Assembly: GCF_029919115.1 (NCBI RefSeq)
Contig: NZ_CP123990.1
Location: 4,862,501-4,926,500, forward strand
Reading direction: 5' to 3'
DNA length: 64,000 nucleotides
Source of the DNA: Variovorax paradoxus
Lineage (GTDB): Bacteria > Pseudomonadota > Gammaproteobacteria > Burkholderiales > Burkholderiaceae_C
Shown piece by piece: positions 18,023 to 26,530 of the stretch (position 1 is the stretch's first letter; each line of letters begins with the position of its first letter). Below the pieces are notes generated by a model. That model did no database searches. It worked only from the letters and a program-made list of their open reading frames with translations, and was not told the DNA's origin. Made by a program: the position numbers and the translations under genes.

Positions 18023-18973
18023 TCAGGGAAGCCACTGCGCCAGCGTCATCACCAGCGTGAGCGTGGCCAGCGCGAGCACCGTCGACACCGCCACGCTGGC
18101 CGTCACCAGGTCTTCGGCCGTGCGGTAGCGCTGCGAAAAGAGAAAGACGTTGGCGCCGATGGGCAGCGCCGCCGCCACCACCATCACGGTGAGCGGAATG
18201 CCGCGCACGCCCAGCAGCCAGCCGATGCCGGCCACGAGCAGCGGATGCAGCAGGTTCTTCACCAGGGCCTGCACCGTGGCACCGCGCCAGTGCCGGCCGA
18301 TGGGCGTCAGCGCGAGCGTGATGCCCACCATCACAAGCGCCACCGGGCCGAAGGCCTGCCCGAGCAGCATGATCGGCTTGTCGAGAAAGTCGGGCATCAC
18401 GAGCCCCGTCTGCGCGAACAGCAGCCCCGCGATGATCGGCATCGGCACCGGGTGGATGATGGCGTTGCGAAGAGCCCGCAGCACCGTGCGAACCATGGAA
18501 CGCTTCTCCTCGCCGCTCACCACCGCATGCTCGCGCGCCACGGCCAGCTCCAGCACCACGGTGGCGCTCGTCAACAGCACCAGCGAATGCAGCGAGATCA
18601 GCGTGAGCAGCACCACCATGCCTTGGTCGCCATACGCAAGGCCGACCAGCACGATGCCGATCATCACGGTATTGCTGTAGGTGTTGGCCAGCGCCAGGAC
18701 GGCTGCCGTGCGGTTGAAGCCGCGCAGCGCCAATGTGCCCGCGAACAGCAGGCCCGATGCAATGAAGTACGCCGCCACAGGCTTGAGGCTGAGTTCTTCC
18801 ACGTGCACCGTGCTCATCGCACGGAACAGCAGCGCCGGCGCAAGCAGCAGGAAGATCAGGTTGGAAAGGTCCTTGACGGCGTTGCCGCCGATCCAGCGGC
18901 GCCGGCCTGCCAGGTAGCCTGCTGCGATCAGGACGACGACCGGCAGCAGCGAGGAAATGACGAACGGGTTCAC
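18023..18973 (-). CDS. AEC (auxin efflux carrier) family transporter
   Basis: 316 residues, about ten transmembrane helices in two inverted five-helix halves, fitting the AEC/BASS fold. Recognisable are SNLIFLLLAPALLFRAM in the first half, ALANTYSNTVMIGIVLVG at the crossover, and FGPVALVMVGITLA in the second half. Family members export or import organic acids such as malonate or malate; the substrate is not evident. It is downstream of and same-strand with the ZnuD-like receptor, 80 bp apart. Confidence 0.88.
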   Translation of the reverse strand: MNPFVISSLLPVVVLIAAGYLAGRRRWIGGNAVKDLSNLIFLLLAPALLFRAMSTVHVEELSLKPVAAYFIASGLLFAGTLALRGFNRTAAVLALANTYSNTVMIGIVLVGLAYGDQGMVVLLTLISLHSLVLLTSATVVLELAVAREHAVVSGEEKRSMVRTVLRALRNAIIHPVPMPIIAGLLFAQTGLVMPDFLDKPIMLLGQAFGPVALVMVGITLALTPIGRHWRGATVQALVKNLLHPLLVAGIGWLLGVRGIPLTVMVVAAALPIGANVFLFSQRYRTAEDLVTASVAVSTVLALATLTLVMTLAQWLP

Positions 18974-19006
18974 CCGGTCGAGGATAGCCGAGGGTGCGCT
19001 CAGCCC

Positions 19007-19039
19007 GGCCTGCCCTTTCCTTTCGAGAAAGAGCAGGCC
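19007..19039 (-). other. Inverted repeat between receptor and AEC genes
   Basis: GGCCTGC and GCAGGCC (7 bp) enclose an inner CTTTC/GAAAG pairing, giving a long hairpin directly after the receptor stop. No T-tract follows on the minus strand, so termination is doubtful. Confidence 0.3.
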
Positions 19040-19053
19040 TGATGGGCGTCAGG

Positions 19054-21168
19054 TCAGAACGTCACGCGCAGGCCGACCTTCAGCGAACGTCCCGGCAGCG
19101 GCGCGTTCGGGTACACCGTCGTCGTCAGGATCGATGTCGGGCTGTAGGCCAGCTTGTTGGTGATGTTGTCGACACGCGCATACCAGGTGAGGTTGGCGCG
19201 CTGCACCTTCATGCGGTACGTGACGGCCGCATTCCACAGCGTGTAGGAGTCGGTCTCACGCGCGCCCACGCTCGGCACCCGGCGCTGCGCCGCGTTGTAG
19301 TCGAAGCCCAGGCGCGCACCCCACGGGCCATTGCCGTAGGCCAGCGTGGCGCCCACGCGCAGCGGCGCAATGCGCGGCAGCGGCTCGCCGGTGTCGAGGT
19401 TCTTGGCCCGCACGATGTCGCCGCGCCACTCCAGGTCGAGCGTGGAGCCGTCCGCCGAACGCGCAAAGCCGTCGGTGCCCAAGAGGCGCAGGTTGCCGTT
19501 CGCCTCGATGCCGGTGAACCGCGCGCGCACGCCGCTGTAGAGGTACTCGGCCAGCGTGTCCGTCGCCTCCGGGTCGGTCACCACCTGGCCTTCTTCATCG
19601 AGCGTGCGGCCCGATGCCGTCAGGCCGATGTAGTTGCGGAAACGCGTGACGTACGCGTTGACGCGGGCGGTGTTGGCGCCCGACTTCCATTGCGCCCCCA
19701 GGTCGAAGCCGGTCGACTTTTCCTTCTCGAGATTCGGGTTGCCGACCTCCCATGCGGCCGTTGCCACGTGCGGGCCGTTGGCAAGCAGTTCGTAGTCCTT
19801 CGGAGCCCGCTCGGTGTAGGCCAGGTTCGAGGTGAGCTGCCACTGCGGCGTCAGGTTGACCAGCGCGCCCAGGGCCGCGCTGTGCGGGTTGAAGGTGCGC
19901 TCGCCGACCGCAAAACGCGTCACGCTCGGGTCGTCCGGATAGCCGAGCGAGGTGATGCGGACCTTCTCGGTGCGCGCGCCAAAGCTCAGCCGGCCCCATG
20001 AGGTGCCGAGCTCTTCGTACATGAACAGCGCGTTGGAGCGCGTGCGGCTGTGCGGCGCAAAGGCTTCCGCGCCGTCCGCGGCAAAGCGGTTGGTCTCGCT
20101 GCTGAAACCCACCAGGCCTTCGAGGTTGCCGATCTTCTGGTGGCGCGCCTCGATGCGCAGGTCATTGCTCATGTTCGAGAAGGTGGTGCCGGCCTCGCCG
20201 CCTTCGAACTCGGTGTGGCGGTAGTCGGTGTGGCTGAGCTTGGCGTGAACGCTGCTGATGATGCCGCCCGGGCGCCATTCGCCTTCGATGGCATAGCGGT
20301 CGGACTTCATGCCGATGGTCACGTCGTCTTCGGCCACCGTGCCGTAGTTGCTGCGGTAGGTGCTCGCCGAAGCGCCGATCCATCCCTGGTCGAAGAACAG
20401 CGTGCCGCCCACGGCGCCGCCGTGCGCCTCGTTGGCCGAATTGCAGATCTTGCGCGCCAGCGTGGGACGGCCAGGCTTGGTGCATTCCAGTTCGATGGGC
20501 ACCGAGACGTCCTTGGAGTCGCGGTTGAACGCATCGACGTGCAGCGCCAGGCGGCCGTTGCCGCCCTCGAAGACCACACCGCCGTTCTTTTCCTTGTTGC
20601 CGGTCGAAAAGCCCAGGTCGGCACGGCCGCCGAAGCCGTCGATCGGCTCGGTCGGAATGCGGTTGTCGATGACGTTGACCACGCCGCCCACCGCACTGCC
20701 GCCGTACTGCAGCGCAGACGGCCCGCGCAGCACTTCGACGCGGTCGGTCACCAGCGAATCGACCGGCACCGCGTGGTCGTAACTCAGCGCCGAAGCATCG
20801 GGCGCGCCGCCGCCGTTCTGCAGGATGCGGATGCGGTCGCCGTCCAGGCCGCGAATGATCGGGCGGCTCGCGTTGGGCCCGAAGTAGCTGCTGCTCACGC
20901 CGGGAAGGTTGTTGAGCGTTTCGCCGAGCGTCGATTCGGAGCGCATCAGCAGCTTGTCGCCCGAGAGCGTGGTGGTGGGCGCAATCAGGTCGGCCGCGCC
21001 TAGCGGATTGCCGGTGACGGCAATTTCAGGCAGGGAGGCCGCGGGCGCTTCAGCGGATTGCGGCTGGGGGGCCGGCTGGGGCTGCGGTTGCGCCTGGGCC
21101 AGGCTCGCGAAAGAGGCGAGCGAAAGAACGGCAGCGCCGATGGCGTTGCGACGGAAATTGGGAATCAT
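19054..21168 (-). CDS. TonB-dependent receptor, ZnuD-like
   Basis: 704-residue outer-membrane receptor. A signal peptide ends at SLAQAQ, followed by a Gln/Pro-rich spacer and a TonB-box-like LPEIAVTG. The plug has SRPIIRGLDGDRIRILQNGG and DASALSYDHAVPVDSL, the phrases that mark the ZnuD zinc/heme receptor family; the barrel ends with an aromatic residue (VGLRVTF). An extracellular loop carries two cysteines (IELECTKPG, RKICNS). Zinc or another divalent metal is the likely cargo. It is expressed downstream of a small His-containing membrane protein. Confidence 0.88.
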   Translation of the reverse strand: MIPNFRRNAIGAAVLSLASFASLAQAQPQPQPAPQPQSAEAPAASLPEIAVTGNPLGAADLIAPTTTLSGDKLLMRSESTLGETLNNLPGVSSSYFGPNASRPIIRGLDGDRIRILQNGGGAPDASALSYDHAVPVDSLVTDRVEVLRGPSALQYGGSAVGGVVNVIDNRIPTEPIDGFGGRADLGFSTGNKEKNGGVVFEGGNGRLALHVDAFNRDSKDVSVPIELECTKPGRPTLARKICNSANEAHGGAVGGTLFFDQGWIGASASTYRSNYGTVAEDDVTIGMKSDRYAIEGEWRPGGIISSVHAKLSHTDYRHTEFEGGEAGTTFSNMSNDLRIEARHQKIGNLEGLVGFSSETNRFAADGAEAFAPHSRTRSNALFMYEELGTSWGRLSFGARTEKVRITSLGYPDDPSVTRFAVGERTFNPHSAALGALVNLTPQWQLTSNLAYTERAPKDYELLANGPHVATAAWEVGNPNLEKEKSTGFDLGAQWKSGANTARVNAYVTRFRNYIGLTASGRTLDEEGQVVTDPEATDTLAEYLYSGVRARFTGIEANGNLRLLGTDGFARSADGSTLDLEWRGDIVRAKNLDTGEPLPRIAPLRVGATLAYGNGPWGARLGFDYNAAQRRVPSVGARETDSYTLWNAAVTYRMKVQRANLTWYARVDNITNKLAYSPTSILTTTVYPNAPLPGRSLKVGLRVTF

Positions 21169-21245
21169 GAATGGGCACTCGTTGAATCAATGGACGATCT
21201 GCCGCGACCACCAGAGGCGGTGCAGCAACCGGAACACGGAGGGAT

Positions 21246-21641
21246 TCAGCGAGTGGAAGGCGGGCCGCGCGCGTCGAACAGCGCAACCCAGCGGGCGATG
21301 GCCTCGCCCTGGAGATACGCAAAGGTGGCCGACGGCAACAGCACCGGCAGCACCACCATGGGCACACCCAAGGCGCCCGAACCGTGCGACAGCTGGTCGT
21401 ACAGCCGGCACTCGGCATCGGAATGGTCGCCGAAGAGGCTGGCAATTCCGTGGATGTGCTTGCCCGCAGCGTCGGCATGGACAGCCTGCGCGGCGGAGCT
21501 GGCCTGCCCCAGCCCGGGCACGTGCAGCGTCCGGTGGATCAGCCCCAGCGTACCCGCAAACCACAGCGCAACCACCAGCGCGACGGCGATCGCGCGGGTC
21601 GACAGAATCGACCGGTGTGGAGCTTGGCAGGCGGTGTGCAC
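21246..21641 (-). CDS. Small His-containing membrane protein (DUF2946-like)
   Basis: About 131 residues with a hydrophobic helix near the N-terminus (AIAVALVVALWFAGTLG), a His-rich stretch (IHRTLHVPGLG, HADAAGKHIHG, FGDHSDAECRLYDQLSHG) and a second hydrophobic segment (VPMVVLPVLLPSA). The pattern HxxAxCRLYDQLxHG is seen in small proteins encoded beside ZnuD-type receptors, which suggests periplasmic metal handling. The start is a GTG at 21641. I am confident it is a gene but not of its function. Confidence 0.65.
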   Translation of the reverse strand: MHTACQAPHRSILSTRAIAVALVVALWFAGTLGLIHRTLHVPGLGQASSAAQAVHADAAGKHIHGIASLFGDHSDAECRLYDQLSHGSGALGVPMVVLPVLLPSATFAYLQGEAIARWVALFDARGPPSTR

Positions 21642-21727
21642 AGGGAGCGGGTGTTGAAAACGGAGCGGGCAGGAAAAAAGCGAACCCGATATTGTCGCGG
21701 CTTGACGGGCCGGATGCGGGTCACTAC

Positions 21728-21747
21728 ATTACTAACCCGCGAGTCAT
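21728..21747. promoter_or_regulatory. Possible TetR operator
   Basis: ATTACTaacccgcgAGTCAT is an imperfect dyad (5 of 6 positions pair) ending 7 bases before the tetR start. It lies in the divergent gap with the metal-related gene pair. Autoregulation is inferred from position only. Confidence 0.4.
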
Positions 21748-21754
21748 TAATCTC

Positions 21755-22432
21755 ATGCCCACGCCCCGTTCCTTTGTCGACAAGATCTGCCCGGTGCGCT
21801 CCAAACGCGAGCGCCGCAAGGAGGCGCGCCCCGGCGAACTGCTGGCGGCGGCACTCGATCTGTTCGTTGAAAAAGGCTTTGCCGCCACCCGCTCCGAGGA
21901 AGTCGCGGCGCGCGCCGGGGTCTCCAAGGGCACGCTCTTTCTTTATTTTCCGAGCAAGGAAGAGCTCTTCAAGGCCGTGGTGGTCGAAAACCTCAGCGGC
22001 CGGTTCTCCGAGTGGAACGAAGAGTTCGAAACCTTCGAGGGCACCTCGGCCGACATGCTGCGCTATTGCATGCGCGTCTGGTGGGAGCGGGTCGGCATGA
22101 CCAAGGCTTCGGGCCTGACCAAGCTCATGATGAGCGAAGGCGCCAATTTTCCGGACCTGGCGGAGTTCTACCGCAAGGAAGTGATCCGGCCGGGCCATTC
22201 GCTGTTGCGGCGCATCCTGCAACGTGGCATCGACAAGGGCGAATTCGCGCCGGTCGACATCGACCACGCCATTTACTCGGTGGTGGCGCCCATGGTCTTC
22301 CTGATGCTGTGGAAGCACTCGGCCATGGTGTGTGTCGACGAAGACACCTCGCTCGACCCTGAAAAGTACCTTGCCACCCAGGCGGAAACCGTGCTTTACG
22401 GCCTTACCCGCCGCCCGGGAGCCGCGGCATGA
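21755..22432 (+). CDS. TetR/AcrR family transcriptional regulator
   Basis: 225 residues. The N-terminal helix-turn-helix is clear: ELLAAALDLFVEKGFAATR then EEVAARAGVSKGTLFLYF and SKEELFKAVV. The C-terminal ligand domain is AefR/TetR_C-like. It is divergent from the small membrane protein and ZnuD-like receptor genes and 90 bp upstream of the PCMT-like gene; its target could be the downstream tolC efflux-type gene, but this is not shown by the sequence. Confidence 0.9.
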   Translation: MPTPRSFVDKICPVRSKRERRKEARPGELLAAALDLFVEKGFAATRSEEVAARAGVSKGTLFLYFPSKEELFKAVVVENLSGRFSEWNEEFETFEGTSADMLRYCMRVWWERVGMTKASGLTKLMMSEGANFPDLAEFYRKEVIRPGHSLLRRILQRGIDKGEFAPVDIDHAIYSVVAPMVFLMLWKHSAMVCVDEDTSLDPEKYLATQAETVLYGLTRRPGAAA

Positions 22433-22522
22433 AGCGTGCATGGATGGCCGGGCTTCCGCGAGCGGGCGCTGCGCAACCTAAAATTGAAGGTTTGTCCTGA
22501 GCCCCACAAGGAAAAGCCCCCA

Positions 22523-23200
22523 ATGAACCCGACCCCCACCCTCGAGCGCTTGCGCTTCAACATGATCGAGCAGCAGATCCGGCCCTGGGATGTGCTGGAC
22601 CTCGAAATTCTCGACCTGCTGGCTGCCATCCGGCGCGAAGACTACGTGCCGCCCGCGCATCGCGGCCTGGCCTTCTTCGACATGGAAATTCCGCTCGGCG
22701 ACGGCTCCGTTCCCGGCCAGGTGATGCTCTCGCCCAAGGTCGAGGCGCGCATGCTGCAGGACCTGCACGTGCAAAAGCACGAGTCGGTGCTCGAGATCGG
22801 TACCGGCTCCGGCTTCATGGCCGCCCTGCTCGCCCATCGCGCCGCCCAGGTGCTGTCGCTCGAAATCGACCCCGTGCTGGCCGCCCGCGCCGCCGAGACG
22901 CTGCGCCAGAACGGCGTTGCCAACGTGGAAGTGCGCAACGCCGACGGCGCCGTGCCGCTGCCGAGCGGCCCGAGCTTCGACGTGATCGTGCTCAGCGGTT
23001 CCGTCGCCCGCATTCCGCAGAACCTGCTCGGCTCTCTCAAGGTGGGTGGCCGCCTGGCCGCCATCGTGGGCGAAGAACCCATGATGCGCGCGCACTTCGT
23101 CACCCGCAGCAGCGAAAGCAAGTGGGACACGATCCAGCCGTGGGACACGGTGGCGCCGCGGCTGCTCAATTTCCCCGAGCCTTCGCGCTTCTCGTTCTGA
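22523..23200 (+). CDS. Protein-L-isoaspartate O-methyltransferase-like protein
   Basis: 225-residue class I SAM methyltransferase of the PCMT family. SAM-binding motif I is VLEIGTGSGFMAALL, motif post I LSLEIDPVLAARA, and MLSPKVEARMLQDL is the PCMT-type pre-motif (usual form SQPxxVAxM). The N-terminal RFNMIEQQIRPWDVLD is typical of the Burkholderiales tolC-linked subgroup. Together with rhodanese and TolC it forms a conserved-looking run; true isoaspartate repair activity is uncertain. Confidence 0.88.
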   Translation: MNPTPTLERLRFNMIEQQIRPWDVLDLEILDLLAAIRREDYVPPAHRGLAFFDMEIPLGDGSVPGQVMLSPKVEARMLQDLHVQKHESVLEIGTGSGFMAALLAHRAAQVLSLEIDPVLAARAAETLRQNGVANVEVRNADGAVPLPSGPSFDVIVLSGSVARIPQNLLGSLKVGGRLAAIVGEEPMMRAHFVTRSSESKWDTIQPWDTVAPRLLNFPEPSRFSF

Positions 23201-23214
23201 ACGGACGTCTTCGA

Positions 23215-23553
23215 ATGATCGATCAAGTCCGCCCCGCCGATCTTGCAGCCTGGTTTGCCCAGAACCCCGATGCGGCGCCCGTGCTGCTCGACGTGCGCGA
23301 ACCCTGGGAACTGCAGACGGCAAGCGTCGCGCCCCAGGGCTTCACGCTGGTCGCCATCCCGATGAACGAGATTCCGGGGCGGCTTTCCGAACTCGACGAA
23401 GGCCAGCGCATTGCGTGCCTGTGCCATCACGGCGCGCGCAGCCAGCGCGTGGCGGCCTTCCTGAGCCAGAACGGCTTTGCCGAGCTGGCCAACGTGGCCG
23501 GCGGCATCGACGCCTGGTCCGCACAGCACGACCCGGCCGTGCCGCGCTACTGA
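23215..23553 (+). CDS. Rhodanese-like protein
   Basis: 112-residue single-domain rhodanese. The CH2A-like region is PVLLDVREPWELQ, and the active-site loop is CHHGARS with Cys70 as the sulfur or phosphate acceptor; VAGGIDAWS closes the fold. It begins 14 bp after the PCMT-like gene and is followed 21 bp later by tolC, so the three are likely one transcript. The sulfur donor and acceptor are unknown. Confidence 0.9.
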   Translation: MIDQVRPADLAAWFAQNPDAAPVLLDVREPWELQTASVAPQGFTLVAIPMNEIPGRLSELDEGQRIACLCHHGARSQRVAAFLSQNGFAELANVAGGIDAWSAQHDPAVPRY

Positions 23554-23574
23554 TTCTTTCTTCAAGGACGTTCA

Positions 23575-25128
23575 ATGCCTTCCAGGCCCAGGCTTTTGCC
23601 TCTTTCCGCAGCGCTCGCAAGTCTCTTTGCCACCCTGCTCGCACTGCCGGCCCAAGGCCAGACACTGAACGAACTCTACGAATCCGCACGCGGCTTCGAC
23701 GCCACCTACCAGGGTGCGCGAGCCCAGTACGACGCGAACGTGGCGCGCGCGGCGCAGGCCAAGGCGGGCATTCTTCCCGCCGTGGGGCTCACGGCCGGCG
23801 CCACGCGCAACAATCTCGACATCGACACCCTCACCGGCCCCGGCCGCGGCACCAGCACGCCGCGCGACTTCACGACGCAGAACGTCGGCATCAACGCCAC
23901 GCAGCCGATCTACCGGCCCGCCAACTGGGCCACCTACGAGCAGGGCAAGCGCCAGGCCGAGATTGCCGAGGCGGTGCTCACCGCGGCCGAGCAGGACCTG
24001 ATCGTTCGCGTGAGCCAAGCGTATTTCGACGTGCTCGCCAGCCAGGACAGCCTGACGCTGGTGCGCGCGCAAAAGGTGGCCGTGGCCGAGCAGCTCGCGT
24101 CGGCCAAGCGCAACTTCGAGGTCGGCACTTCCACCATCACCGACACGCGTGAAGCACAGGCGCGCTACGACCTCGTCATTGCGCAAGAGATTGCCGCGGA
24201 GAACGACCTGCAGGTCAAGAAGATCGTCCTCGACCAGCTGGTCGGCAGGCCCGGCAGCGTGCCGGTTCCGCTGGCGCAGCCCGTGGTGCTGCCAACGGCC
24301 ATGCCCGCAAGCATCGATGCATGGGTGGCGCAGGCCGAAGAAGCGCATCCCTCCATCCGCCAGGCGCGGCTCGGCCTCGACGTGGCCGGCCTCGAAATCC
24401 GCAAGGCCGAAGCCGGCCACAAGCCCACGCTGGACGCCAACCTGGGCTACAACATCACGCGCAATCCGCACGGCACCAGCACCAGCACTGTGGGCACGCG
24501 CATCGATGCCGCGTCGGTGGGCGTGGTGTTCAACATGCCGCTCTTCGCGGGCTTTGCCACCGAGAACCGCATCAAGGAAACGCTGGCACTCGAAGAGCAG
24601 TCGCGCAGCGTGCTCGAAGGCACCCGCCGCAGCGTGGCGCAGGCCACCCGCGCAGCCTACCTCGGGCTGGTATCCGGCGCGGGCCAGGTCAAGGCGCTCG
24701 AAGCCGCCGAAGCCTCGAGCCAGAGCGCGCTCGACGCCAACCGGCTCGGCTACCAGGTGGGCGTGCGCATCAACATCGATGTGCTCAATTCGCAAAGCCA
24801 GCTGTACCAGACCAAGCGCGACCTTGCGCAGGCGCGCTACAACGTGCTGCTGGGCAACCTGAAGCTGCGCCAGGCCAACGGCACGCTGACGGTGGACGAC
24901 ATGAACGCGATCAACGCGACGCTGGCGAAGAACGGCGGCCCGTCTTCGCAGCCGGCACAGCCTTCGACCGGCGAGCGCCCGCAGACGGCGCCTTCGACGG
25001 TGGTGCCGGTCACGCCGCCGAGCATTCCGGTGGTGCCGCCCGTGCCTGTGCCGCCGTTCAATCCGCCGGCTCCGACGATGCCTTCGGCACCGCCGCCACC
25101 GGTCATCCTGAATCCCCCCGTTCGCTGA
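23575..25128 (+). CDS. tolC: TolC family outer-membrane efflux channel
   Basis: 517 residues. A signal peptide ends at LPAQGQ, followed by TLNELYESARGFDATYQ as in TolC. Two homologous repeats hold long coiled-coil helices (VSQAYFDVLASQDSLTLV; YLGLVSGAGQVKALEAAE) and the RYDLVIAQEIAAENDL and NVLLGNLKLRQANGTL segments near each repeat end. A Pro-rich tail of about 60 residues (PPVPVPPFNPP) follows, longer than in E. coli TolC. It probably serves several exporters; no inner-membrane partner is adjacent. Confidence 0.92.
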   Translation: MPSRPRLLPLSAALASLFATLLALPAQGQTLNELYESARGFDATYQGARAQYDANVARAAQAKAGILPAVGLTAGATRNNLDIDTLTGPGRGTSTPRDFTTQNVGINATQPIYRPANWATYEQGKRQAEIAEAVLTAAEQDLIVRVSQAYFDVLASQDSLTLVRAQKVAVAEQLASAKRNFEVGTSTITDTREAQARYDLVIAQEIAAENDLQVKKIVLDQLVGRPGSVPVPLAQPVVLPTAMPASIDAWVAQAEEAHPSIRQARLGLDVAGLEIRKAEAGHKPTLDANLGYNITRNPHGTSTSTVGTRIDAASVGVVFNMPLFAGFATENRIKETLALEEQSRSVLEGTRRSVAQATRAAYLGLVSGAGQVKALEAAEASSQSALDANRLGYQVGVRINIDVLNSQSQLYQTKRDLAQARYNVLLGNLKLRQANGTLTVDDMNAINATLAKNGGPSSQPAQPSTGERPQTAPSTVVPVTPPSIPVVPPVPVPPFNPPAPTMPSAPPPPVILNPPVR

Positions 25129-25145
25129 GAATTCAGCCCACGCGG

Positions 25146-26525
25146 CTACTCGAGCGTGGGTTCCGCTCTCGCGTCTTCTTCCAGAGGCGCGGCGCCGGTC
25201 GGCACGGGGTCGGCAGCCTGCGCAATGGCAAGCACGGCCGCGGCGGTGCGCTCGGCCGCCCCGCGGTTGGACGATGAAAAAGCCAGCGCGGCCTGCGCCA
25301 TCGCAGCGCGGCGCTCGGGGTTCTCGACCAGCTTGAGGGCCGCCGTCACCGCCTGCTCCATGTTCTCGACGCGCAGCGAGGCACCGGCCGCAAGCGAAAG
25401 CTGCGCCGCTTCGGCAAAGTTGAAGGTCGAGGGGCCCATGACCACCGGACAGCCGCAAGCGGCGGGCTCGATGAGGTTCTGGCCGCCCAGCGGTTCGAAG
25501 CTTCCGCCCAGCAGCGCAACATCGGCCAGGCCGTAGTAAAGCGCCATTTCGCCGAGCGAATCGCCAAGCCATATCTCTGCATCGGTCGGCTGGCCGGCCG
25601 CGCTTCGGCGCGCCACGGCAAAGCCTTGCGATTCGATGAGCGCGGCCACTTCGTCGAAGCGCTGCGGATGGCGCGGCACGATCATCCATTGCACGTCATG
25701 CACGCGCTTGGCAATCGAGCGGACGGCGCCCTGCTCCGGCGGCACGGGCGACGTGGCACCGAAGCGCTTGAGCACCTCGAGCAGCATGCGCTCTTCGCCG
25801 TCGCGCGAGCTCGCAAGCACCACCATCGGCTTGGGCAGCCGCTCGCGCAGCGCCACGGCCGCGGTGAGCTGGCGCGCGTCGGGCGAGGCATCGAACTTGA
25901 GGTTGCCGTAGATGCCGGCCACCTTGGCGCCAAGCGACACCAGCCGGTGCGCGTCGGCCTCCGTCTGTGCCCACACGGCGGCCAGCGCCGAATACGCGGG
26001 CCGCGCGAGCCAGCTCAGGCGCTCGGCCGCGGCCAGCGACTTTTCGTTGAGGCGTGCGTTGGCAAGCACGAGCGGAATGCGGCGCTCGGCGCAGGCGGCG
26101 GCCATCTCGGGCCAGACTTCGGTTTCCATCAGCACGCCGATGCGCGGCTGGAAGCGATCGAGAAAACGCGCCACCGCGCCCGGCATGTCCCACGGCTGCC
26201 AGACCTGCGTGTCGCCCGGCTCCAGCAGCTTGGCCCCCTCTTCGCGGCCGGTGGCGGTGCCGTGCGTGAGCAAAATGGGTATGCCGGGGTACTGCCGACG
26301 CAGCTCGGCAATCAGGATGGCGGCCGCGCGTGTTTCACCGAGCGAAACCGCATGCACCCAGCACTGCCCTTCGCCAGTGGTTGCATCGTCGTAGTAGCCG
26401 AAGCGTTCCTCCACGGCCACGCCATAGCCCGGCTCGGCCACCGCGCGGCGCCGCAGCTTGCGGCGAACCAGCGGTTGCACAACGGTGGTGAAGACGCCGT
26501 ACAGGCGCAGCAGCAGCGAACGCAC
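25146..26525 (-). CDS. waaA: Kdo transferase
   Basis: About 459 residues. GT-B glycosyltransferase adding Kdo to lipid IV-A at the inner membrane. An N-terminal membrane anchor (LLLRLYGVFTTVVQPL) is followed by WVHAVSLGETRAA, LLTHGTATG, METEVWPEM and ANARLNEKS. The C-terminal half has WLGDSLGEMALYYGLADVALLGGSF and GGQNLIEPAACG, all WaaA hallmarks. The start is uncertain: GTG 26525 is chosen; a CTG at 26534 overlapping the upstream stop is possible. It is coupled to the phosphomannomutase gene. Confidence 0.93.
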   Translation of the reverse strand: MRSLLLRLYGVFTTVVQPLVRRKLRRRAVAEPGYGVAVEERFGYYDDATTGEGQCWVHAVSLGETRAAAILIAELRRQYPGIPILLTHGTATGREEGAKLLEPGDTQVWQPWDMPGAVARFLDRFQPRIGVLMETEVWPEMAAACAERRIPLVLANARLNEKSLAAAERLSWLARPAYSALAAVWAQTEADAHRLVSLGAKVAGIYGNLKFDASPDARQLTAAVALRERLPKPMVVLASSRDGEERMLLEVLKRFGATSPVPPEQGAVRSIAKRVHDVQWMIVPRHPQRFDEVAALIESQGFAVARRSAAGQPTDAEIWLGDSLGEMALYYGLADVALLGGSFEPLGGQNLIEPAACGCPVVMGPSTFNFAEAAQLSLAAGASLRVENMEQAVTAALKLVENPERRAAMAQAALAFSSSNRGAAERTAAAVLAIAQAADPVPTGAAPLEEDARAEPTLE

Positions 26526-26530
26526 GGGGT

